64,000 nt of DNA. Source: Mycolicibacterium fluoranthenivorans (lineage in GTDB: Bacteria > Actinomycetota > Actinomycetes > Mycobacteriales > Mycobacteriaceae). The stretch lies in NCBI RefSeq assembly GCF_011758805.1, contig NZ_JAANOW010000001.1, forward strand, positions 1,116,001-1,180,000, given 5' to 3'. Shown in pieces: positions 46,700 to 55,591 of the stretch. The first letter of the stretch is position 1; every line of letters starts with the position of its first letter. The notes under the pieces were generated by a model, which was not told the DNA's origin, made no database searches, and saw only the letters and a program-made list of their open reading frames with translations. The translations under genes were made by a program, and so were the position numbers.

Positions 46700-48148
46700 G
46701 TGACGACGCTGCTCGCCGATGCCGCCGCGGCGGATCCGTATCACCACGGTCTTTCGCTGTTGCGGGGCTGGCTGCCGATCGTGATCCAGCTGGTGACCGC
46801 CGCGATCCTGCTCGCCGCGGTCGGCTGGCGCACCCGGCGCTGGCGGCTGCTGTGGCTACCTCTGGCCGTCATGATCGGGGTCGCCGCGGCGGCGTGGGCG
46901 AACTGGTTCATCGACTCGCAGGGAATGGCCGACGACCCGGCCCCGGATGAGTTGTGGGTGTGGATCGGGCTCAGCGGGCTGGCCATCGGTGTCGCCGTGT
47001 TCGGTTTCGCCTCGGCCGCATGGTGGCGGCGCGGGGTGTCCGTCCTCGCGGTGGGCGCCTGCCTGCTCAGCACCGCGCTGGCGGTCAACTTCTGGGTCGG
47101 CTACTTCCCGACGGTGCAGACCGCGTGGAACCAGCTGACCGCCGGGCCGCTGCCCGACGAAACCGATCTGGCCACCGTGCAGGCGCAGAAGGCGAGCCAC
47201 ACCGTGCCCGCGCACGGCGCGGTGGTGCCGGTGACCATCCCGGCCGATGCCTCGGGATTCACACACCGCGAAGAACTGGTGTATCTGCCGCCGGCGTGGT
47301 TCGCCGGTGACGCCAGGTTGCCGACGGTGATGATGATCGGGGGCGAGTTCAACACCCCTGCCGACTGGTTGCGCACCGGCGATGCCGCCGCCACCATGGA
47401 CGGCTTCGCGGCCGCGCATGGCGGCAACGCCCCGGTGTTCGTCTTCATCGACAGCGGCGGATCATTCAACAACGACACCGAATGCGTCAACGGGCCGCGC
47501 GGAGATGTCGCCGACCATCTCACCAAAGATGTTGTGCCGTACATGAACTCCACATTCGGGGTCAGTCCGGCCGCGGCCAACTGGGGTATCGTCGGCTGGT
47601 CGATGGGTGGCACCTGCGCGGTGGACCTGACCGTGATGCATCCCGAGCTGTTCAGCGCGTTCGTCGATATCGCCGGTGACCTCGGCCCCACCGCCGGTAC
47701 CAAGGAGCAGACCGTCGCGCGCCTGTTCGGTGGCAGCGAGGCCGCGTGGGCCCAGTTCGATCCCAGCACGGTCATGACTGCGCGGGCCGGCTACCAGGGG
47801 GTGTCGGGCTGGTTCCAGATCTCCAGTGATGCCCCGACCCCGCACACGGGCAATCAGGCCGCGGCCAGTGACGCCGTGGGGCTGGGTGGTCGCGATGCGG
47901 GTGGCAACCCGGGGGATCAGACGGCGGCTGCCCAGACCCTGTGTCGCCTCGGTGCGGCGAAAGGCATGGACTGCGCGGTGATCTCCGCGCCCGGTAAGCA
48001 CGACTGGCCGTTTGCGAAGGCCGCCTTCACGGCGTCGCTGCCGTGGCTGGCGGGAAAACTGGGTACCCCGGGTGTTCCTCGGGTCGGTTTCCCCACCGCG
48101 GCCGCCGCGGCGCCGATCAGCGTGGCGGAGCCGGCTACCGGTAGGTGA
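46700..48148 (+). CDS. Membrane-anchored esterase (antigen-85-like alpha/beta hydrolase)
   Basis: A 482-residue protein with four N-terminal membrane helices (about 20-38, 50-68, 88-108, 113-133) and an outer esterase domain (about 165-460). The nucleophile elbow is GWSMGG (Ser in IVGWSMGGTCAVD), an acid lies in the later half and the histidine in PGKHDWPF. The layout resembles the mycolyl-transferase/esterase D family. A cell-envelope ester substrate is likely. GTG 46700. The 3' end overlaps the convergent gene by 14 bp. Confidence 0.83.
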   Translation: MTTLLADAAAADPYHHGLSLLRGWLPIVIQLVTAAILLAAVGWRTRRWRLLWLPLAVMIGVAAAAWANWFIDSQGMADDPAPDELWVWIGLSGLAIGVAVFGFASAAWWRRGVSVLAVGACLLSTALAVNFWVGYFPTVQTAWNQLTAGPLPDETDLATVQAQKASHTVPAHGAVVPVTIPADASGFTHREELVYLPPAWFAGDARLPTVMMIGGEFNTPADWLRTGDAAATMDGFAAAHGGNAPVFVFIDSGGSFNNDTECVNGPRGDVADHLTKDVVPYMNSTFGVSPAAANWGIVGWSMGGTCAVDLTVMHPELFSAFVDIAGDLGPTAGTKEQTVARLFGGSEAAWAQFDPSTVMTARAGYQGVSGWFQISSDAPTPHTGNQAAASDAVGLGGRDAGGNPGDQTAAAQTLCRLGAAKGMDCAVISAPGKHDWPFAKAAFTASLPWLAGKLGTPGVPRVGFPTAAAAAPISVAEPATGR

Positions 48149-48548
48149 TACGGACCGAGATGGGGTCGCTCTCCATGGCGCGCATCGTCAGCGCCGTCGC
48201 CGAGCCGCCGAAGGTGCGGGCTCTGGTCCGGACGTCGTCTTCGGGTTCGAAGGTGGCTGTGCCGCTTCGCCACTGATCATTCACGCGGACCCGAACCTCG
48301 GGATGCGCGGCGATGTTGTGCGCCCAGCCTGCGCGGCGGCCGTGCTGCGAGATCACCCAGACGCCGTCCTCGTCGGCACGGCCGGCGAGTGGGACACGGC
48401 GCGGCAGGCCCGATTTGGCCCCGGTGGTTTCCAGCTCGACGATCAGGCGTGAGCGCACGCCCACCTTCTCCAAAGCCGCGACCACCGGGTTCATCACCAG
48501 GCGGCCGAGTTGACGTTCGAATCTGAACTTGCGCAACCCGTCACTCAT
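48135..48548 (-). CDS. F420-dependent nitroreductase family protein
   Basis: A 137-residue Ddn-like/FDOR-A protein: NPVVAALEKVGVRSRLIVELETTGAKSG block and SQHGRRAGWAHNIAAHP with VRVRVNDQWRSGTA. A second member of this family in the window (first at 28257). ATG 48548. Substrate unknown. Confidence 0.82.
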   Translation of the reverse strand: MSDGLRKFRFERQLGRLVMNPVVAALEKVGVRSRLIVELETTGAKSGLPRRVPLAGRADEDGVWVISQHGRRAGWAHNIAAHPEVRVRVNDQWRSGTATFEPEDDVRTRARTFGGSATALTMRAMESDPISVRITYR

Positions 48549-48591
48549 GGTTAACGACGATAATAGAACGATCTCCCAAAAACAAGAGAGC

Positions 48592-48726
48592 TCAGTCGGG
48601 CGGTTCCTGAGTGGGTGTGTCGGTATCGACGTCCGGGGTGTCCTTCTTCAGGTCGCCGTCCTCGGTCGTCTTCGGTGTCGGCTGCTCTGCCGGGTCGTCC
48701 TGGTAGATACCTTTTCCGCGGGGCAT
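48592..48726 (-). CDS. Small acidic/basic mixed protein, 44 residues
   Basis: Starts MPRGKGIYQDDPAEQPTPK and ends TDTPTQEPPD, a hydrophilic, probably disordered protein. ATG 48726 has a good SD (GAAGGAG, 5 nt before). The MPRGKGIYxD start is seen in short conserved mycobacterial proteins. It precedes the F420-type gene by 43 bp. Function unknown. Confidence 0.7.
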   Translation of the reverse strand: MPRGKGIYQDDPAEQPTPKTTEDGDLKKDTPDVDTDTPTQEPPD

Positions 48727-48804
48727 GGTCACTCCTTCGGGCAGTGCGGCGAGGTGCTCACGACGGTGAGGCGGCGCAGAGGTGGCATGTGAGGGTTCCC
48801 TTTC

Positions 48805-49464
48805 TCAGATCGGGGACATGCTGATGTGGGGGAGCCGCCCGGAAGCCTGAAAGACCACCCGGCGGGCGATGCCGACCGCGTGATCGGCGAACCGTTCGTA
48901 GAACCGGCCGAGCAGCATGACGTTCGCCGCCGCCCTCGGCCCATGCTCCCAACGGTCGCCGAGCACCATGCCGAACAGCAGGCGGTGCAGCTGGTTCATC
49001 GCTTCGTCGCCGTCGGTGATCCGTTGTGCGGTCGTGAGATCGTTGGCCAGTACCGCGGATTGCGCGCTGTGGGCCAGTGCCACGGCATGGCGACCCATCT
49101 CGGCGAAGACCGTCAGCGCGATGGGCGGTGTGGGCACCGCCTCGCGGCTGCGATTCACCTTGGCGATGTTCACGGAGAGCCCGCCCATCCGGTGGGCGTC
49201 GGCGGAGATCGGAAACGCCGACATGACCACCCGAAGGTCATGTGCCACCGGAGCGTGGAGGGCCAGGATCGCGAAGGCCTGCTCATCCACCCGGTGGTGC
49301 AGCTGGCCGAGGCGAGCGGCTTCGGCGCGACAGCGCTGGGCCGTCTGCCGGTCCGCTCGGACCAACGCGTTCGTCGCGCACTCCATGGTGTGAGCCGCGA
49401 CCGCGCACATCTCGCCCAGTGCCGCTGTCAAGCGGTCGATCTCGGCGTGACAGTCCGTGCGCAT
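48805..49464 (-). CDS. PhoU-domain protein
   Basis: A 219-residue, two-repeat helical PhoU protein; each half has the metal-binding-type pattern (DEQAFAILALHAPVAHDLR-type block and GRFYERFADHAVGIARRV block). PhoU proteins link phosphate transport to the histidine kinase, here SenX3. No pst genes are adjacent; pit lies 4 kb away. ATG 49464 is chosen; GTG 49497 would add 11 residues. It is divergent from dps. Confidence 0.86.
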   Translation of the reverse strand: MRTDCHAEIDRLTAALGEMCAVAAHTMECATNALVRADRQTAQRCRAEAARLGQLHHRVDEQAFAILALHAPVAHDLRVVMSAFPISADAHRMGGLSVNIAKVNRSREAVPTPPIALTVFAEMGRHAVALAHSAQSAVLANDLTTAQRITDGDEAMNQLHRLLFGMVLGDRWEHGPRAAANVMLLGRFYERFADHAVGIARRVVFQASGRLPHISMSPI

Positions 49465-49596
49465 ATCCGGGGATACCCGTTGCCCGGGCGATACCAAACT
49501 CCTCGCCCGGTTCGTCGGCCGAGGGGTGGAGGTGATTGGTGCGGCGCGGCCTGGGGTACTCGCAGCCGGTAGTCACCCGCGTAAAGGAGCGAATTG

Positions 49597-50136
49597 ATGA
49601 CTGAATTCACCATTCCCGGTCTGTCCGACAAGGATGGCCGCAAGATCGCCGATCTGCTGCAGAAGCAGCTCAGCACCTACAACGACCTGCACCTCACCCT
49701 CAAGCATGTGCACTGGAATGTGGTGGGCCCGAACTTCATTGGCGTGCACGAGATGATCGACCCGCAGGTTGAGCTGGTGCGCGGCTTCGCCGATGACGTT
49801 GCCGAGCGCATTGCCGCCCTTGGATCCTCGCCGCAGGGCACGCCCGGCGCCATCCTCAAGGATCGCGTGTGGGACGACTACTCGGTGGGCCGCGACACCG
49901 TGCAGGCGCACCTGGCGGCACTGGATCTGGTGTACGACGGCGTGATCAGCGACATTCGCAAGGCCATCGAGACGTTGGACGACCTCGACCTGGTGTCCCA
50001 GGACCTGCTGATCGGCCAGGCCGGAGCGCTGGAGAAGTTCCAGTGGTTCGTCCGTGCGCATCTGGAGAGTGCCGGCGGAAAGCTCGCCAACAAGGGCAAG
50101 ACCACGGAGAAGGGCGCAGCCAAAGCCGCGAGGTGA
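49597..50136 (+). CDS. dps: Dps-family DNA-binding ferritin
   Basis: A 179-residue four-helix-bundle protein that stores iron and protects DNA. Seen are QLSTYNDLHLTLKHVHWNVVG with ferroxidase-site residues, FIGVHEMIDPQVELV, RVWDDYSVGRD and FQWFVRAHLES. A Lys/Ala-rich C-terminal tail (GKTTEKGAAKAAR) binds DNA. SD AAAGGAG (49583-49589); ATG 49597. It closely matches M. smegmatis Dps1. Confidence 0.94.
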   Translation: MTEFTIPGLSDKDGRKIADLLQKQLSTYNDLHLTLKHVHWNVVGPNFIGVHEMIDPQVELVRGFADDVAERIAALGSSPQGTPGAILKDRVWDDYSVGRDTVQAHLAALDLVYDGVISDIRKAIETLDDLDLVSQDLLIGQAGALEKFQWFVRAHLESAGGKLANKGKTTEKGAAKAAR

Positions 50137-50204
50137 TGACGCCGGATACCGTGCGGTGAGAAATCGGTTGTCACCGCCCGCGCGGCTCGGCCAGAGTGAC
50201 CGCC

Positions 50205-50990
50205 ATGGAATTGTTCGCCGGTACCGAATTGGCCGCCCGTATCGAGGCCGCCGAGACGGCGTTGATCAGCGCCGGCGCCACCCGAGCCCGGCCGCTGGCC
50301 GGCGGTGCCGCATGTTTCGCCGGGCCGGACTCGCCGTTGACGAAGGTCGTCGGACTGGGCTTCGCCGGTGTGCCCGGCGACCCCGAGCTCGACGAGATCG
50401 AGCAGGAGTACGCCCGTCTGGGTGCGCCGGTTCAGGTCGAGTTGTCCAACCTGGCCGACCCGCAGATCGGCGCGCTGCTGACCGGCCGCGGTTACCGGTT
50501 GGTGTCCTTTGAGAACGTGCTCGGCGCCCGGCCCGCGGTGCAACCCGCGGCTGCGGGCGTCGATATCCAGATCGCCGGTGCCGATGAGCTTTCCGCCTGG
50601 GTCGAGGTGGTGGTCGACGGATTCGCCCAGCCCGATACCGAAGGTGTGCCGAGTCACGAGGACTTCGCTCGGGACGTGATCGCCTGTGCCATCAGGGATA
50701 TGGTCGCGGCCGGGGCGGTAACCTATCTGGCTCGGTGCGGCGGCACGATCGCGGGCGGAGCCAGCATGCGTCTCACCGGCGGCGTCGCACAGCTCACCGG
50801 GGCGGCCACCGCGCCCGCCTTCCGCCGCCGAGGTGTGCAGAGCGCACTGCTGGCGGCCCGCCTGTCCGACGCGTACGCGGCCGGTGCCGATATCGCCGTC
50901 GTCACCACATCGCCCGGTTCGAAGAGTCAGCAGAATGTGCAGCGCAACGGCTTTGCGCTGCTCTACACCCGGGCGATCCTGGTGCGCTAG
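50205..50990 (+). CDS. GNAT-family N-acetyltransferase
   Basis: A 261-residue protein with an N-terminal variable part and a C-terminal GNAT domain; the acetyl-CoA motif A is GAATAPAFRRRGVQSALLAARL. Acceptor unknown. ATG 50205 is chosen; GTG 50196 adds three residues. It overlaps the convergent PPOX gene by 4 bp. Confidence 0.8.
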   Translation: MELFAGTELAARIEAAETALISAGATRARPLAGGAACFAGPDSPLTKVVGLGFAGVPGDPELDEIEQEYARLGAPVQVELSNLADPQIGALLTGRGYRLVSFENVLGARPAVQPAAAGVDIQIAGADELSAWVEVVVDGFAQPDTEGVPSHEDFARDVIACAIRDMVAAGAVTYLARCGGTIAGGASMRLTGGVAQLTGAATAPAFRRRGVQSALLAARLSDAYAAGADIAVVTTSPGSKSQQNVQRNGFALLYTRAILVR

Positions 50991-51601
50991 TAGAGAAGCG
51001 TGCGCAGGTGCGCTTCGCTGTAGTACTTCTGCAGCTGTTCCAGGCTTTCGTCGGGCTTGAAAGATCTGGCCAGCTGGGCCGTGCTCGGCATCGCCTCCGG
51101 ATTCCAGGTCTCGGGTTTCCAGGTGTCTGAACGGAGAAAAGCCTTCGCGCAGTGGAAGAACACTTCCTCCACGGTGATCTCCAGAGCCAGGATCGGCCGC
51201 TTGCCGGCGATCGCCATGTCATCGAAACAGGGTGCGTCGGAGAGGATCCGGGCGCGACCGTTGATGCGCACGGTGTCCCCGCGGCCGGGGATGACGAACA
51301 ACGTGCCGACCTGCGGGCGTGCCAGCACGTTGAGGTAACCGTCGACACGCTTGTTGCCGGGGCGTTCCGGGATGGCGATGGTGTGCGGGTCGAGCACGTG
51401 CACGAATCCGGGCGGATCACCCTTGGGTGAGACGTCGACCCGGCCGTCGGCGTCGGAGGTGGCGACGAAACACAACGGCGAGTGCGAGATCCAGTCCCGA
51501 TGGATATCGGACAGCCGATCGGTCACCTTGTTGGCGACGGCGGCGGTGGGTTGTCCGACGATGGCCCGGAGCTCTTCGACAGTCGTGACTTCGGTTCGCA
51601 T
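50987..51601 (-). CDS. Pyridoxamine 5'-phosphate oxidase-family protein
   Basis: A 204-residue split-barrel flavoprotein: SHSPLCFVATSDADGRVDVSPKGDPPG and VLDPHTIAIPERPGNKRVDG are the cofactor-binding blocks. The C-terminus carries an Arg/Leu-rich helix. Substrate unknown. It starts 7 bp after menE on the same strand and may be cotranscribed with it. Confidence 0.82.
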   Translation of the reverse strand: MRTEVTTVEELRAIVGQPTAAVANKVTDRLSDIHRDWISHSPLCFVATSDADGRVDVSPKGDPPGFVHVLDPHTIAIPERPGNKRVDGYLNVLARPQVGTLFVIPGRGDTVRINGRARILSDAPCFDDMAIAGKRPILALEITVEEVFFHCAKAFLRSDTWKPETWNPEAMPSTAQLARSFKPDESLEQLQKYYSEAHLRTLLY

Positions 51602-51608
51602 GCGTCCA

Positions 51609-52736
51609 TCATCCGTCGCCACCGAACCGTTGGGAAAGCGCTTTTCGGTCCAGCTTCCCGATACCGCGGCGAGGCAGGGCGTCGACGATGTGGATCTCCC
51701 GCGGGGCGGCGGTGCCGTCCAGCGTCTTCTCGACATGGGCGCGCACGTCCGCCACGGCGGGCGCCGCGGCACCGGGCGCCGGCACGATGGCGGCGACCAC
51801 CCGCTGTCCCAGCCGTTCGTCGGGAACCGCGAACACGGCACACTCGGCCACCGCGGGATGGCTCGCCAGCGCGTTCTCCACCAACTGCGGCAGCACCGTC
51901 AGCCCGCCGGTGCTGATCGCGTCGTCGACCCGGCCGAGGATCGACAGCACACCCGACTCGTCGACTGCGCCGAGGTCGTCGGTGCGGAACCAGCCCGGCT
52001 CCGCGAACGGGTCGGGTGTGGCCGGGTTGCGGTAGCCGTCGGCCACCATCGCCCCGCCGAGGACCACGCGCCCGTCATCGATGCGCACCGTGACGCCGGG
52101 CAGCGCCCGCCCGTCGTACACGCAGCCGCCTGCGGTCTCGCTCATCCCGTAGGTGCGCACCACCGGTACCCCGGCCTCGGCGGCCCGTTCACCGACCCCC
52201 ACGGGCATCGGACCGCCGCCGATCAGGACGGCATCCAGGTCGGCCAGCGCCGCCGCGGCGTCCGGATCGTCGAGAGCCTTGGTCAGCTGGGCGGCCACCA
52301 GGGAGACATAGCGTCGCCCCGGTCCCATGGCCGCCACCGCCGAGACGAGTTCGGTGGCGGCGAAACTCGCCGGGAGCGCGACGGGTGTGGTGCCGGCCAG
52401 TGCGCTGCGCACCAACACCTGCAGTCCGGCGATGTGGTGTGCGGGCAGTGCCAGCAGCCAGCGGCCCGGACCGCCGAGCCGCTGGTGGGTGGCCACCGCA
52501 CTGGCGGTCAGCGCGGCCACCGAAAGCATGGCGCCCTTCGGCGTCCCGGTGGTACCCGAGGTCGGCACCACCACCGCGATGTGATCGTCGATGGGTTCAT
52601 CGGCCCGGAGCGCGCCGATGAGCAGCTCGGTCTGGCGGGGATCGTCGGTGGGCACCGGAAGCAGGGCCGGGTGACCGTCACCGGGATGGCCACCGAGCAG
52701 GTCCTCGATGGCCGGCAGCGCGGACAGTGCCGACAC
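51609..52736 (-). CDS. menE: o-Succinylbenzoate-CoA ligase
   Basis: ANL-superfamily enzyme that activates o-succinylbenzoate in menaquinone synthesis. The 375-residue protein has the P-loop VPTSGTTGTPKGAML, GGGPMPV, RTYGMSETAGGC, WFRTDDLG and the catalytic lysine region RRGIGKLDRKAL. It is shorter than typical ANL enzymes at the N-terminus, as in M. tuberculosis. GTG 52736 is the only usual start in frame; no good SD, so it may depend on coupling to the DUF3349 gene 32 bp upstream. Confidence 0.93.
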   Translation of the reverse strand: MSALSALPAIEDLLGGHPGDGHPALLPVPTDDPRQTELLIGALRADEPIDDHIAVVVPTSGTTGTPKGAMLSVAALTASAVATHQRLGGPGRWLLALPAHHIAGLQVLVRSALAGTTPVALPASFAATELVSAVAAMGPGRRYVSLVAAQLTKALDDPDAAAALADLDAVLIGGGPMPVGVGERAAEAGVPVVRTYGMSETAGGCVYDGRALPGVTVRIDDGRVVLGGAMVADGYRNPATPDPFAEPGWFRTDDLGAVDESGVLSILGRVDDAISTGGLTVLPQLVENALASHPAVAECAVFAVPDERLGQRVVAAIVPAPGAAAPAVADVRAHVEKTLDGTAAPREIHIVDALPRRGIGKLDRKALSQRFGGDG

Positions 52737-52768
52737 GCCGGGTCCGACGGGCAGCGGGCGCAGGACGG

Positions 52769-53071
52769 CTATGGGGTCTCCTCGCCATCGCGCGGATCAT
52801 CGAGGGGCCAGCCCTTGGCGGCCAGCCGGGCCCGGACCCGCTCCACGTCTTCGTCGCGAGGTAGCTCATCGGTGACCTGAGTGATCAGCACGCCGATGTC
52901 GATATGGTCGAATTCGCCCCGATCCATCAGGTCCTGGGCGACGGCCTTCACCTCGTCATTGCTGAGCCGGCGGGTGAGCAATGCCATCAGAGGCACGCGG
53001 TCGGGCCCCGGAATTCCGTCCGGGTAGCCGGCATTGAGCCACGCCACGATCTTTGCGAGAAACGCGTTCAC
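52769..53071 (-). CDS. DUF3349 protein, copy A (Rv0543c-like)
   Basis: A 100-residue helical protein: IVAWLNAGYPDGIPGPDRVPLMALL and RLSNDEVKAVAQDLMDRG are family blocks. A second copy is encoded at 54890 on the other strand. Strong SD GGAGGAGG before GTG 53071. It lies upstream of menE. Function unknown. Confidence 0.85.
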   Translation of the reverse strand: MNAFLAKIVAWLNAGYPDGIPGPDRVPLMALLTRRLSNDEVKAVAQDLMDRGEFDHIDIGVLITQVTDELPRDEDVERVRARLAAKGWPLDDPRDGEETP

Positions 53072-53182
53072 CGCTCGTCCTCCTCCCTACAATTCGCCTC
53101 GATGGTAGTGCCCGTGCTCACGGGTCGCTGCTGACAAACGAGCAGCCATGTCCGCCCCCGGGCGAACGCCCCGGGGCACAAA

Positions 53183-53200
53183 GATGAACACTGGGTGAAC
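53183..53200 (+). promoter_or_regulatory. Candidate RegX3 box before pit
   Basis: GATGAAC (53183) and GGTGAAC (53194) are direct repeats 11 bp apart, like the senX3 upstream region at 7105/7116. Located 96 bp before the pit start. Binding by RegX3 is inferred. Confidence 0.4.
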
Positions 53201-53295
53201 TCCTGTCGGGCAGTTGAGAATCACCTGGTCAGGCCATATTCATAGCCGCCCTACCCGCTGGTCAAACCGGATGTGATTACCCCAGAATTAGCGCC

Positions 53296-54546
53296 ATGAG
53301 CGCAGAGATGATCATCCTGGTGCTGCTGATAGGCACAGCACTGGCATTCGACTTCACCAACGGATTTCACGACACCGGAAATGCGATGGCGACGTCGATC
53401 GCCACGGGCGCGCTGAAGCCCAAGACGGCGGTGATCCTGGCCGGCTTCCTGAACCTGGTCGGTGCCTTCCTCTCGGTCGAGGTGGCCGTCACCGTCACCA
53501 CCTCGGTACTCAAGGTGCAGGACGGTAAGACCGGACACCTGCTCTCGGGCATCGATGCTTCGATGGGCTTGACCATCATCTTCGCCGGCCTCATCGGCGG
53601 CATCCTGTGGAACCTGCTCACCTGGCTCTTCGGTATCCCGTCCAGCTCGTCGCACGCGCTCTTCGGCGGACTGATCGGTGCCGGCCTGGCCGCGCTCGGC
53701 CTCGCGGGTGTCAACTGGCCCGGTGTGTTCCAGAAGGTGATCATCCCCGCGCTCGCCGCCCCGTTCATCGCCGGCCTGGTCGCCGCGGTCGGCACCTGGC
53801 TGGTCTACCGGATCACCCGCAACGTCCAGAAGAAGCGCCGCGAGGACGGCTTCCGCTGGGGCCAGATCGCGACCGCCTCGCTGGTGGCGCTGTCACACGG
53901 CACCAACGACGCGCAGAAGACGATGGGTGTCATCGCGCTGGCGCTCATCACCACCGGCCACCTGACCGGCGACGTGAAGAAGGACGGCCTGCCGTTCTGG
54001 ATCATCGCCTCCTGCGCCCTGGCCATCGGACTGGGTACCTACATCGGCGGCTGGCGGGTCATCCGCACGCTGGGCAAGGGCCTCGTCGAGATCGAGTCCC
54101 CGCAGGGCCTGGCCGCCGAGGCGTCGTCGGCCGCCATCATCCTGAGCTCCTCGGCCGCCGGTATGGCGCTGTCCACCACCCACGTCGCCACCGGCTCGAT
54201 CCTCGGTAGCGGTGTCGGCAAGCCGGGCGCCGAGGTGCGCTGGGCCGTGGCGGGCCGGATGGCCATGGCCTGGCTGATCACGCTGCCCGCCGCCGCTCTG
54301 GTGGGCGCCCTGTCCTACTGGCTGTCCTACGGCCTGAAGTCCGCCACCGGTTCGCAGCTGGTCGGCGACGGTGTCATCTTCGTCATCCTGGTCGCACTGT
54401 CGGGCTACCTGTACTGGCGCGCCCAGCAGCAGAAGGTCGACCACAACAACGTCAACGCTGACTGGGACGAGTCCACCAACTCGGTGGTGCCCGTAGAGGT
54501 CCGCGACACCAGCACGTCCGGCAGCTCCGACAAAGCCGCCGTCTGA
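53296..54546 (+). CDS. pitA: Low-affinity inorganic phosphate transporter
   Basis: A 416-residue PiT-family (PF01384) symporter with about ten helices. Both signature repeats are present: DFTNGFHDTGNAMATSIATGAL near the N-terminus and ALSHGTNDAQKTMGVIALAL in the second half. A hydrophilic tail follows the last helix. ATG 53296. The order pit-TM-DUF3349 is as in M. tuberculosis but inverted relative to menE. Confidence 0.95.
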   Translation: MSAEMIILVLLIGTALAFDFTNGFHDTGNAMATSIATGALKPKTAVILAGFLNLVGAFLSVEVAVTVTTSVLKVQDGKTGHLLSGIDASMGLTIIFAGLIGGILWNLLTWLFGIPSSSSHALFGGLIGAGLAALGLAGVNWPGVFQKVIIPALAAPFIAGLVAAVGTWLVYRITRNVQKKRREDGFRWGQIATASLVALSHGTNDAQKTMGVIALALITTGHLTGDVKKDGLPFWIIASCALAIGLGTYIGGWRVIRTLGKGLVEIESPQGLAAEASSAAIILSSSAAGMALSTTHVATGSILGSGVGKPGAEVRWAVAGRMAMAWLITLPAAALVGALSYWLSYGLKSATGSQLVGDGVIFVILVALSGYLYWRAQQQKVDHNNVNADWDESTNSVVPVEVRDTSTSGSSDKAAV

Positions 54547-54595
54547 GCGCGTGTCTCCGAGCCCTCGAATCCGCTGAGATAGGAAATGTGACGCA

Positions 54596-54880
54596 ATGAC
54601 TTACGTGGAATCCATCTTCAAGGTGCTCGTCGTGGGACTTGTCCTCGGCGCCGGGCTGCCCGCTCTGTTCGCCACCGGACTGGTGGCCTTCTCCAGCGGA
54701 TCCGGTGGCACCAACAACGACGGCACTGTGCAGGCGCCCAACCCGGCGATCAAGGCCTTCGGTCTGCTGCTGTTCGCATTGGTCTCCGCGGTGATCCTGA
54801 TCGCGATCCTGTGGATCACCAAGGCCACGATCATCCACCACTTCGGTTTCAACCCGGTCCCGTTCATCCCGGGCAAGTGA
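54596..54880 (+). CDS. Two-helix membrane protein (Rv0544c-like)
   Basis: A 94-residue protein with helices at about 5-30 and 50-72 and a short hydrophilic loop rich in Ser/Gly. It lies between pit and the DUF3349 gene in a conserved order, so a phosphate-transport accessory role is possible. ATG 54596. Confidence 0.82.
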   Translation: MTYVESIFKVLVVGLVLGAGLPALFATGLVAFSSGSGGTNNDGTVQAPNPAIKAFGLLLFALVSAVILIAILWITKATIIHHFGFNPVPFIPGK

Positions 54881-54889
54881 GCTGACGAC

Positions 54890-55198
54890 ATGACTGAGAA
54901 CAGCAATGTCATCGACAACGTGCTCGGCTGGCTGCACGAGGGCTACCCCGAGGGCGTCCCGCCCAAGGACTATTTCCCGCTGCTGGCCCTGCTGAAGCGT
55001 TCGCTCACCGAGGATGAGGTCGTCAAGGCTGCGCAGTCGATCCTGCGCACCAGCGACGGCGACGACCCGGTGACCGATGCGGACATCCACGCCGCCATCG
55101 CGCAGGTCATCGAGAAGGAGCCCAACCCCGAGGAGATCCATCAGGTCGCCTCGCGGCTGGCCTCGGTCGGCTGGCCGTTGGCGACGTCGGCACGCTGA
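54890..55198 (+). CDS. DUF3349 protein, copy B
   Basis: A 102-residue helical protein similar to copy A at 52769: VLGWLHEGYPEGVPPKDYFPLLALLKRSLTEDEV block. ATG 54890, 9 bp after the membrane gene. A strong terminator follows. Function unknown. Confidence 0.86.
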   Translation: MTENSNVIDNVLGWLHEGYPEGVPPKDYFPLLALLKRSLTEDEVVKAAQSILRTSDGDDPVTDADIHAAIAQVIEKEPNPEEIHQVASRLASVGWPLATSAR

Positions 55199-55206
55199 GC
55201 TCGTTC

Positions 55207-55248
55207 ACCAAAACACCCCCGGTCCGATTGGGCCGGGGGTGTTTTGGT
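55207..55248. terminator. Bidirectional intrinsic terminator
   Basis: A perfect 16-bp stem (55207-55222 with 55233-55248) around a 10-nt loop, with the GC core CACCCCCGG/CCGGGGGTG flanked by AAAA/TTTT. It ends transcription of the pit operon and of the convergent EthD gene. This is the clearest Rho-independent terminator in the window. Confidence 0.92.
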
Positions 55249-55259
55249 TGGTCAGTGGC

Positions 55260-55580
55260 TCATTGCTGCGGTATCTCGATCTCGGAGAACAGCACGCGTA
55301 CGCCGCCGGTGGACAGGCGGGCCATCGCGGCGAAGAACTCCCCGGCTTCCGGTGTGGTGACGGCGGCGCTGGCCGCGTCGTAGTCGGCGTAGTAGAGGTC
55401 GAGGGACCGGTAGGCGGGCGTCGGGCTGCCGTCCTCCTTGGGCCAGACCTTGGACGCCTCGAACCTCAGATAGCCCGGTATGCGCCGGGCCGCCTCCAAT
55501 TGCTCTGCGGGATAAGCACTCTCGAATGCAGCGGGATCGGTCGGGTTGTCGTAGATGACGGTGATCTTGGTCTCGGCCAT
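55260..55580 (-). CDS. EthD-family small protein
   Basis: A 106-residue dimeric alpha-beta barrel protein: ITVIYDNPTDPAAFESAYP and AARRIPGYLRFEASKVWP blocks. EthD-type proteins act in degradation pathways or as small isomerases; role here unknown. ATG 55580. It is 11 bp after the VOC gene stop, same operon. Confidence 0.8.
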   Translation of the reverse strand: MAETKITVIYDNPTDPAAFESAYPAEQLEAARRIPGYLRFEASKVWPKEDGSPTPAYRSLDLYYADYDAASAAVTTPEAGEFFAAMARLSTGGVRVLFSEIEIPQQ

Positions 55581-55591
55581 GGGAGTACCTT

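Noticed and set aside
53154..53178. GC-rich hairpin in the menE/pit intergenic region as a terminator
   Set aside because: No gene on either strand ends here and arms are imperfect; probably local GC-rich symmetry.
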